From JBFEYJ01 sp041563315 (GTDB lineage: Bacteria > Pseudomonadota > Gammaproteobacteria > Thiohalomonadales > Thiohalomonadaceae), in NCBI GenBank assembly GCA_041563315.1, contig JBFFNE010000086.1, positions 1 through 12,281 of the forward strand: a stretch of 12,281 nucleotides of DNA, read 5' to 3'. Numbering within the stretch: position 1 is the first letter of the stretch; each line of letters opens with the position of its first letter. The notes under the pieces are model-generated. The model saw only the letters and a list, made by a program, of their open reading frames with translations, had not been told where the DNA came from and made no database searches. Shown here in pieces: positions 7,333 through 12,281 of this stretch. The translations under genes were made by a program, and so were the position numbers.

Positions 7333-8613
7333 ATGAGATTCCAAACCCTCGATGCCTGGCTCGCCTGGCAAGAAACCCTTCATCCGTCAGCCATCGAACT
7401 TGGCCTGGAGCGTCCTGGCAAAGTGCTGGCGGCGATGGGCCTGACAACACCTGCTTACGCTGTGATATCGGTTGCAGGTACCAATGGCAAGGGTTCCAGC
7501 GTCGCAATGCTCGAAAGCATTCTGTTGGCTGCCGGTTATCGGGTCGGCTGTTACACCTCGCCACATCTCCTGCGTTACAACGAACGGGTGCGCATCGACG
7601 GTAAACCGGTTGATGACACATTGCTATGCGAGGCTTTCGAGCGCATCGATCAAGCCCGCGGCGAAACCTCCCTGACCTATTTCGAATTCGGCACCCTGGC
7701 CGCGATTGATATCTTCGCCCGGGCGGGACTGGACGTCGCCGTGCTGGAGGTGGGGATGGGGGGCCGTCTCGATGCGGTCAACCTGCTGGATGCTGATGTG
7801 GCACTCGTCACCGCCATCGATGTGGACCATGCCGCGTGGCTGGGAGATGACCGCGAGGCCATTGGCAGGGAGAAGGCGGGGATCTTCCGTTCACGGCGTC
7901 CAGCGGTATGCAGTGACCCCACTCCGCCACTCTCGTTGCTCCACTATGCGACAGAGCTGGAGACCGAACTATTTTCTCTTGAGAAGCAGTTCAGCTATGC
8001 CGTTAACCACGACAGCTGGAGATGGCAGGGGCCGGCAGACACCCTTGATGATCTGCCTCTGCCTGCCCTGTGCGGGCGTTTTCAGTTACAGAATGCCGCC
8101 GGGGTGTTGATGGTGCTTGAACTCCTGGCCGAACGGCTGCCTGTTTCTCCGGAGTCGCTGCACCACGGCCTGCAAACCGTATCCCTGCCGGGGCGTTTCC
8201 AGATATTACCAGGGGGGGTCCCAACGATCGTTGATGTGGCCCACAACCCGCAGTCAGCCAGGGCCTTGGCGGCGAACCTTAAGGCAACACCGGTGCCGGG
8301 GCAAACCCATGCCGTGGTGGGGATGCTAGCCGACAAGGACATCCCTGCTGTACTGCAGCCGATGCTTGAAGTGATAGACCTCTGGTATCCTGCAACATTG
8401 AATGTTTTTCGTGGTGCCGACGCTGCGATGTTAATTAAGATGCTTGCTGAACAGGGGCTGTGTTTGGCTCAGGGCTACCGTTCGGTGAGCGAGGCGCTGG
8501 TCAGTGCCGGTGCCGGCATACAGCCGGGTGATCGGATTGTGGTCTTCGGCTCCTTTTATACTGTGGCGGAAGCGATGCTTGCACTTTCTTGTGTATCGGA
8601 TGAAACCGTATAA
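7333..8613 (+). CDS. folC: Bifunctional dihydrofolate synthase / folylpolyglutamate synthase
   Basis: FolC adds L-glutamate to dihydropteroate and then further glutamates to folates, with ATP. The product has 426 residues, the usual Mur-ligase-type layout and length. The P-loop SVAGTNGKGSS lies at about 46-56, followed by TSPHLLRYNERVRIDG (folate and loop region), EVGMGGRLDAVN, DVDHAAWLGDDREAIGREKAGIFR (Lys181 is probably the carbamylated metal-site lysine), and in the C-terminal domain DVAHNPQSARAL (301-312) and FGSFYTVAEAM. I take ATG 7333 as start; the in-frame TTG at 7318 sits inside the inverted heptamer repeat. No Shine-Dalgarno is visible (only CCCTCC precedes the ATG), so initiation may be affected by the adjacent hairpin. 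The stop codon TAA is part of a TATAAT sequence. Confidence 0.96.
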   Translation: MRFQTLDAWLAWQETLHPSAIELGLERPGKVLAAMGLTTPAYAVISVAGTNGKGSSVAMLESILLAAGYRVGCYTSPHLLRYNERVRIDGKPVDDTLLCEAFERIDQARGETSLTYFEFGTLAAIDIFARAGLDVAVLEVGMGGRLDAVNLLDADVALVTAIDVDHAAWLGDDREAIGREKAGIFRSRRPAVCSDPTPPLSLLHYATELETELFSLEKQFSYAVNHDSWRWQGPADTLDDLPLPALCGRFQLQNAAGVLMVLELLAERLPVSPESLHHGLQTVSLPGRFQILPGGVPTIVDVAHNPQSARALAANLKATPVPGQTHAVVGMLADKDIPAVLQPMLEVIDLWYPATLNVFRGADAAMLIKMLAEQGLCLAQGYRSVSEALVSAGAGIQPGDRIVVFGSFYTVAEAMLALSCVSDETV

Positions 8614-8614
8614 T
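8586..8614 (+). promoter_or_regulatory. Candidate sigma70 promoter before the SPOR gene
   Basis: A perfect -10 hexamer TATAAT lies at 8609-8614, overlapping the folC stop codon. The hexamer 17 bp upstream (TTCTTG, 8586-8591) is a poor -35; TTGTGT at 8589-8594 is nearer to consensus but only 14 bp away. It could drive dedD-cvpA-purF separately from folC. The evidence rests on the -10 alone. Confidence 0.35.
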
Positions 8615-8648
8615 ATCCATCCATGACCGGAGAGTTTGGCAAACCATT

Positions 8649-8654
8649 GAGGTG
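8649..8654 (+). promoter_or_regulatory. Ribosome binding site fixing a TTG start
   Basis: GAGGTG stands 5 nt before TTG 8660. The nearby ATG at 8664 is in another frame and gives no SPOR protein, so this Shine-Dalgarno supports the TTG as the true initiation codon of the next gene. Confidence 0.65.
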
Positions 8655-8659
8655 TCGCA

Positions 8660-9283
8660 TTGAATGAAAAACTGAAACAGCGCCTAATAGGGGCTGTGGT
8701 ACTGGTCTCTCTTGCCGTTATATTCATTCCCATTATGCTTGATGGGGGAGAACAGTCCAGTATGCCGATGTACGGCAGTAACATCCCTGACAAGCCTGAC
8801 TATCAGTTCGAACCGCTTGATATCCCCTTGCAGCCGGTGACGACCGTCGCCGAGGGACGTCCCGTACTGATCGATAAACCGGAGCCGGCCCCCAAGAAGG
8901 TTCCGCCTGCGAAAGAGAAGCCGACAGGCGCAACAGCGCTTGCGTCAGCAGAACCCACGAGCCGCCCCCCTGCCTTGGTTAACAACGATCCTGCAGCGAT
9001 AGCCTCCCAATCCGCCTCTTCGACAACGGCAGCCGATAGCGAACCCGGTTCATGGGTGGTACAGGTCGGCAGCTTCTCCCTATCCACTAACGCCCTGACC
9101 CTACGCGATAAACTACGGGCAAAAGGCTTTACCGCCTTCGTTGAAAAGCTCAACTCCGGAGGAGACACGATCTACCGTGTGCGTATCGGACCTGAACTCA
9201 AGAAGGAAAATGCCAATAAACAGCTGCAGCGGTTGCAACGCCTCATGGGGATGAAGGGCATCGTCATGGGGCATAATAGGTGA
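8660..9283 (+). CDS. dedD: SPOR-domain membrane protein (DedD-like)
   Basis: This is a single-pass inner-membrane protein of 207 residues. A short cytoplasmic N-terminus (MNEKLKQRLIGA) is followed by a transmembrane helix at about 11-27. Then comes a Pro/Ala/Ser/Thr-rich periplasmic linker (about 30-128) and a C-terminal SPOR domain (about 130-205) starting SWVVQVGSFS and containing IYRVRIGP. SPOR domains bind denuded septal peptidoglycan glycans, and DedD in E. coli acts in cell constriction. N-terminus, order and position between folC and cvpA match dedD of Gammaproteobacteria. The start is TTG, supported by GAGGTG upstream. Family and topology are clear; the division role is inferred by homology and synteny. 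Confidence 0.9.
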   Translation: MNEKLKQRLIGAVVLVSLAVIFIPIMLDGGEQSSMPMYGSNIPDKPDYQFEPLDIPLQPVTTVAEGRPVLIDKPEPAPKKVPPAKEKPTGATALASAEPTSRPPALVNNDPAAIASQSASSTTAADSEPGSWVVQVGSFSLSTNALTLRDKLRAKGFTAFVEKLNSGGDTIYRVRIGPELKKENANKQLQRLQRLMGMKGIVMGHNR

Positions 9284-9290
9284 CACTGGC

Positions 9291-9319
9291 TTCTGTATCG
9301 GCGTGTGCTCTGGTAGAAT
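9291..9319 (+). promoter_or_regulatory. Candidate extended -10 promoter before cvpA
   Basis: In the 97-bp gap after the SPOR gene, TGG precedes TAGAAT (9311-9319), an extended -10 element. The -35 position at 17-bp spacing is TTCTGT (9291-9296), which is weak but less important with an extended -10. It would serve cvpA-purF. Confidence 0.42.
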
Positions 9320-9380
9320 CCGCCGCCTGTTACTTCTTCCGTGCCGCCGCCTTGCCAAGACAGCATCATAGCCCTGAGAC

Positions 9381-9869
9381 ATGAACTGGGTCGATTACGC
9401 CATTCTCGCCATCATCGGCATCTCGGTCGGCATCAGTTTGTTGCGCGGCTTTACCAAAGAGGCCCTGTCGTTGGGCGGCTGGGTGATCGCCGTCTGGGTG
9501 GGATTGAGCTTCGCTGACAGCTTGCAGACATTGCTTGAGCCGCACATCACCGTTCCCTCCCTGCGTCTTATTGTCGCTTTTGCCATTCTGTTCATTACCA
9601 CCCTGTTCCTGGCCGGGCTAGTCAATTATCTTGCGGTACAGGTCATCCGGAAGACCGGGCTGAGCGGCACTGATCGGATGGTCGGTATTTTTTTCGGTGT
9701 CGCTCGTGGCGCCCTGATAGTCGCAGTATTGGTACTTATCGGTGGGATGACGCCGATGCCTCAGGATCCCTGGTGGAAAGAGTCCCAGTTACTGCACTAT
9801 TTCCAAAACATGGCGATTTGGCTGCGGCAGTTCCTGCCGGCGGATATCGCCGAGAACATTCGATATTGA
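9381..9869 (+). CDS. cvpA: CvpA family membrane protein
   Basis: CvpA is an inner-membrane protein named for its requirement in colicin V production in E. coli; its biochemical role is not settled, and in several enterics it contributes to envelope and bile-salt resistance. The 162-residue product, normal for the family, begins MNWVDYAILAII. It has four predicted transmembrane helices at about 5-22, 29-48, 62-87 and 101-122. Between the second and third lies a short loop, and between the third and fourth a conserved basic/Gly segment (VIRKTGLSGTDRMVGIFFG). The C-terminal amphipathic tail ends near FLPADIAENIRY. The Shine-Dalgarno (CTGAGA) is weak. It lies 40 bp upstream of purF, and the cvpA-purF pairing is very widely conserved, so co-transcription is expected. 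Confidence 0.93.
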   Translation: MNWVDYAILAIIGISVGISLLRGFTKEALSLGGWVIAVWVGLSFADSLQTLLEPHITVPSLRLIVAFAILFITTLFLAGLVNYLAVQVIRKTGLSGTDRMVGIFFGVARGALIVAVLVLIGGMTPMPQDPWWKESQLLHYFQNMAIWLRQFLPADIAENIRY

Positions 9870-9909
9870 ATCGATCCTGCAATTAACGGTTTATGAGGTA
9901 GTTGAAAGC

Positions 9910-11418
9910 ATGTGCGGCATTATCGGTATCGTAGGTAAAGGTCCCGTCAATCAGATGATTTATGACGGTCTGACCGTATTGCAGCATCGCGGTCAGGATG
10001 CCGCCGGCATCATGACCTGTGACGACACCCGTCTTCACTTGCGCAAGGATAACGGCCTGGTGCGTGACGTGTTCCATACCCGTCACATGCTGCGTCTGCA
10101 GGGAAATGTGGGGATTGGCCATGTGCGCTATCCCACCGCCGGCTGCTCCTCGTCGGCCGAGGCCCAGCCGTTCTATGTCAATTCTCCTTATGGCATCGCT
10201 TTGGCGCATAACGGTAACCTGACCAACGCCGACACCCTGATGGAAGATCTCTTTCGTGAGGACCTTCGTCACATCAACACCAGTTCCGATTCGGAGATCC
10301 TGCTCAACGTTTTTGCCCACGAACTGCAACGTCAGGGAAAATTCCGCATCGATGAGAACGATATTTTCGAGGCCGTCACCCGCGTACATCGGCGAGTCAA
10401 GGGGGGCTATGCGGTCGTTTCCTTGATCATTGGTTATGGCATTGTCGCTTTCCGCGACCCCAACGGCATCCGTCCGCTGATGATCGGCAAGCGCGCTACG
10501 GCGCAGGGGGATGAGTACGTTGTCGCTTCCGAGAGCGTTGCCATCGATGCCCTGGGATTCGAGCACCTGAGAGATGTCGAGCCTGGCGAGGCGGTGTTCA
10601 TCGACATGGCCGGAAATTTCCATTCGCGCCAGTGCGCGGACAACCCCATTCATTCGCCATGCATCTTCGAGTACGTCTACTTTGCCCGCCCCGACTCCAT
10701 TATCGACGGCATCTCGGTTTACAAGGCCCGCCTGCGTATGGGGGAGAAGCTGGCCAAGCGGATGCTCGATCAGTGGCCGGACCACGATATCGATGTGGTG
10801 ATCCCGATCCCGGATACCAGTCGCACCTCCGCGCTGCAACTGGCTAACCATCTCGGTGTGAATTACCGGGAAGGCTTCATCAAGAATCGCTATATTGGCC
10901 GCACCTTCATCATGCCCGGCCAGCAGCAGCGCAAGAAATCCGTGCGGCAGAAACTCAATCCGATTGAACTGGAGTTCAAGGGCAAGAATGTGCTGCTGGT
11001 GGACGACTCCATCGTACGCGGTACCACCTCACAGCAGATCATCCAGATGGCCCGGGACGCCGGCGCCAACAAGGTCTACTTCGCCTCGGCCGCGCCGCCG
11101 GTGCGCTTTCCCAATGTCTACGGTATCGATATGCCGACCTCGGCCGAGCTTATCGGTTTCGGACGCGACGAAAAGCAGATCGCCGAGGTTATCGGCGCTG
11201 ATCGATTGTTCTACCAGGAACTCGATGATCTGATTTCCGCCGTGCTCTACAAGAAGAACAAAACCAATGTCACCCGTTTCGATACTTCGGTGTTCAACGG
11301 TGAATACATCACCGGTGATATCACCCCGGAGTACCTGAAAAAACTGGAGAACTGCCGTAGCGACTCGATCAAGGAAGAGCGCGAGAACGCCGTGATTGAG
11401 ATGCACAATAATTCCTGA
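9910..11418 (+). CDS. purF: Amidophosphoribosyltransferase
   Basis: PurF makes 5-phosphoribosylamine from PRPP and glutamine, the first committed step of purine synthesis. The protein has 502 residues (E. coli about 505). The N-terminal class II glutaminase begins MCGIIGIVGKG; Cys2 becomes the N-terminal nucleophile directly after removal of Met, so there is no long propeptide as in the Bacillus-type enzyme. HRGQDAAGI, HVRYPTAG, LAHNGNL and SSDSEILLN complete the glutaminase site. The C-terminal phosphoribosyltransferase shows FIKNRYIGRTFI (flexible PRPP loop) and the PRPP motif VLLVDDSIVRGTTS at about 361-374. A Shine-Dalgarno (TGAGGTAG) precedes the ATG. No purR-like operator was recognised upstream, and no clear hairpin terminator follows the stop codon. 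Confidence 0.98.
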   Translation: MCGIIGIVGKGPVNQMIYDGLTVLQHRGQDAAGIMTCDDTRLHLRKDNGLVRDVFHTRHMLRLQGNVGIGHVRYPTAGCSSSAEAQPFYVNSPYGIALAHNGNLTNADTLMEDLFREDLRHINTSSDSEILLNVFAHELQRQGKFRIDENDIFEAVTRVHRRVKGGYAVVSLIIGYGIVAFRDPNGIRPLMIGKRATAQGDEYVVASESVAIDALGFEHLRDVEPGEAVFIDMAGNFHSRQCADNPIHSPCIFEYVYFARPDSIIDGISVYKARLRMGEKLAKRMLDQWPDHDIDVVIPIPDTSRTSALQLANHLGVNYREGFIKNRYIGRTFIMPGQQQRKKSVRQKLNPIELEFKGKNVLLVDDSIVRGTTSQQIIQMARDAGANKVYFASAAPPVRFPNVYGIDMPTSAELIGFGRDEKQIAEVIGADRLFYQELDDLISAVLYKKNKTNVTRFDTSVFNGEYITGDITPEYLKKLENCRSDSIKEERENAVIEMHNNS

Positions 11419-11602
11419 TAACGCCTTTTTTAACGCAACGTCGTTCGTCTTGGATTACTGTGGGAGATAATGTCAGGAACACATTGTCGAGGATACAAAG
11501 AAATAATTTGTTGTGCCGGGTGGGGATTTGGCCCGGGACATCGTTTAGGTCCATTGGCCTGAAGTACACGAAAAGTTGTGGGCAGCACCTGAACGAGGGG
11601 AC
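11419..11602. other. Non-coding purF-metZ spacer, upstream half
   Basis: No credible gene is present in these 184 bp; small reverse-strand frames lack ribosome sites and recognisable content. There is a hairpin GATAATGT (11466-11473) / ACATTGTC (11481-11488) with a 7-nt loop, one wobble and no T-run. A weaker ACAAA/TTTGT pair lies at 11495-11511. The string CTGTGGGAGATAATGTCAG (11458-11476) matches 16 of 19 positions of the left terminal repeat of the element after fimV (2538-2556), so a decayed relative may lie here. Confidence 0.4.
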
Positions 11603-11631
11603 TTGACTTCGATGTCATCCCTGCATACTCT
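11603..11631 (+). promoter_or_regulatory. metZ: Sigma70-like promoter for the metZ leader
   Basis: TTGACT (11603-11608, five of six consensus bases) is spaced 17 bp from TACTCT (11626-11631, three of six). A start site about 7 nt downstream of the -10 would fall at roughly 11638, directly before the first helix of the SAM-II-like aptamer. This spacing strengthens both calls. No transcription start has been observed. Confidence 0.6.
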
Positions 11632-11638
11632 GAATACC

Positions 11639-11692
11639 AGCGCCGATTTGAGTTCAGCTTGCGGGCGCATTACAAATGCTGCTAAAGCGAGG
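11639..11692 (+). promoter_or_regulatory. SAM-II (SAM-alpha) riboswitch aptamer upstream of metZ
   Basis: The segment fits the H-type pseudoknot consensus of SAM-II from memory of the family. P1 pairs GCGCC (11640-11644) with GGCGC (11664-11668). The loop holds the hallmark GATTTGA (11645-11651) and GCTTGCG (11657-11663). After P1 comes ACAAATG (11672-11678) and then the conserved GCTAAAGCGAGG (11681-11692). The pseudoknot helix can form between CAGC (11655-11658) and GCTG (11678-11681). SAM-II binds S-adenosylmethionine and represses methionine genes; its place 77 bp before metZ, downstream of a promoter, fits exactly. The 3' strand GCTAAAGC can alternatively pair with GCTTTGGC sequences in the following terminator. 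Strength of call: motif, geometry and gene context agree; a covariance-model score could not be computed. Confidence 0.88.
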
Positions 11693-11694
11693 TA

Positions 11695-11735
11695 AAAGAA
11701 ACCTGCTTTGGCGTTTGGCTTTGGCGGGTTTTTTT
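11695..11735 (+). terminator. Intrinsic terminator in the metZ leader (probable expression platform)
   Basis: AAACCTGC (11699-11706) pairs with GCGGGTTT (11724-11731) with one G-T wobble, followed by a run of seven T (11729-11735); A/G-T pairs from 11695 can extend the base. It lies between the aptamer and metZ. Two GCTTTGGC copies (11705-11712 and 11718-11725) overlap its arms. Either can pair with the aptamer strand GCTAAAGC (11681-11688). With the second copy the duplex extends to 10 continuous pairs (11679-11688 with 11718-11727), which would remove the terminator 3' arm. Attenuation by SAM is inferred from this. Confidence 0.75.
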
Positions 11736-11768
11736 GTGCCCGCAGCATCCATGACAAGGGGCGATGCG

Positions 11769-12281
11769 ATGACGATTTCACGTGATGACTGGGATGAGCT
11801 GGGTTTCGATACCTTGGCCGTTCGCGCCGGACAGGTGCGCACCAATGAAGGGGAGCAGAGCGAGCCGATCTTCCCTACCTCCAGCTTTACCTTTAACAGC
11901 GCCGCTCAGGCCGCGGCCCGTTTCGGTGGGGAAGAGCCGGGTAATATTTACTCCCGCTTCACCAATCCCACGGTGCGCACTTTCGAGCAGCGACTTGCCG
12001 CGTTGGAGGGGGGGGATAGCTGTGTCGCCACCAGCTCCGGCATGGCGGCGATCCTCTCGACCTGCATGGGGCTGCTGAAGGCCGGTGACCACATTGTCTC
12101 CTCCCGTTCCGTGTTCGGCACCACGGTGGTGCTGTTCAACAATTTCATGGCCAAGTTCGGCGTCGAGACCAGCTATGTGCCGCTGACCGATTATGATGCC
12201 TGGGAGCAGGCGATTCGCCCCAACACGCGGCTGCTGTTCCTGGAGACACCGTCGAACCCGCTCACCGAGGTGGCGGATATC
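11769..12281 (+). CDS. metZ: O-succinylhomoserine sulfhydrylase MetZ (3' partial)
   Basis: This is the first 171 residues of a PLP enzyme of the Cys/Met metabolism (cystathionine gamma-synthase-like) family, cut by the right edge. The N-terminus LGFDTLAVRAGQ, the YSRFTNPT motif (Tyr61 and Arg63 contact PLP phosphate of the neighbouring subunit), SSGMAA (89-94, phosphate loop) and ETPSNP (159-164) identify it. The PLP lysine would lie beyond the window. The GFDTLAVRAGQ start and position after purF match MetZ of Pseudomonas-like bacteria, which makes homocysteine from O-succinylhomoserine and sulfide; O-acetylhomoserine use cannot be excluded from this part. The ATG at 11769 has AAGGGG (11756-11761) 7 nt upstream; an in-frame ATG at 11751 precedes that site and is less likely. 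Control by the SAM-II-like leader is expected. Confidence 0.92.
   Translation, partial: MTISRDDWDELGFDTLAVRAGQVRTNEGEQSEPIFPTSSFTFNSAAQAAARFGGEEPGNIYSRFTNPTVRTFEQRLAALEGGDSCVATSSGMAAILSTCMGLLKAGDHIVSSRSVFGTTVVLFNNFMAKFGVETSYVPLTDYDAWEQAIRPNTRLLFLETPSNPLTEVADI

Noticed and set aside
11424..11432. purF terminator at the T-run after the stop codon
   Set aside because: The T-run is not preceded by a stable GC-rich hairpin, so it cannot be supported as an intrinsic terminator.
11369..11618. Short reverse-strand frames downstream of purF
   Set aside because: They are 62-66 residues, overlap each other in different frames, and show no recognisable family, start signal or conserved content.

Overview
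This window is an ordinary-looking chromosomal housekeeping stretch of a gammaproteobacterium. All confident genes are on the + strand, in the order fimV (partial) - truA - trpF - trpB - trpA - accD - folC - dedD/SPOR - cvpA - purF - metZ (partial). The fimV-truA-trpF...accD-folC-SPOR-cvpA-purF-metZ order is typical of Pseudomonas-like and purple-sulfur or sulfur-oxidising Gammaproteobacteria. Having trpB and trpA between trpF and accD, rather than elsewhere, fits the latter groups somewhat better, but the genus cannot be fixed from this sequence alone.

Layout. Positions 1-2531 encode most of FimV, a peptidoglycan-binding, membrane-anchored polar hub protein. Positions 2531-2795 hold a 265-bp non-coding element with imperfect 32-bp terminal inverted repeats, flanking TA dinucleotides and two internal hairpins. 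It looks like a MITE inserted exactly in the fimV stop codon, and it leaves a stop codon intact. A strong intrinsic terminator (2828-2867) follows, only 15 bp before truA. Positions 2883-7242 hold truA, trpF, trpB, trpA and accD, tightly packed with some overlaps. A 75-bp hairpin made of four heptamers converging on four inverted heptamers (7252-7326) fills the accD-folC gap and ends 6 bp before the folC start. Positions 7333-11418 hold folC, the SPOR gene, cvpA and purF, with two weak candidate internal promoters.

The best regulatory find is in the 350-bp purF-metZ gap. A sigma70-like promoter (11603-11631) is followed within about 8 nt by a sequence that closely fits the SAM-II (SAM-alpha) riboswitch aptamer (11639-11692). 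Then come an intrinsic terminator (11695-11735), a Shine-Dalgarno sequence and metZ. The pseudoknot strand of the aptamer can pair instead with either of two GCTTTGGC copies that form part of the terminator, which suggests SAM-controlled transcription attenuation of methionine synthesis.

Functionally the genes are linked by biosynthesis: the last Trp steps (TrpF, TrpB, TrpA), the carboxyltransferase beta subunit of acetyl-CoA carboxylase (AccD), folate polyglutamylation (FolC), the first committed purine step (PurF) and direct sulfhydrylation to homocysteine (MetZ). FolC, PurF and MetZ all touch one-carbon and methionine metabolism. I found no novel protein-coding system. The interesting content is non-coding.
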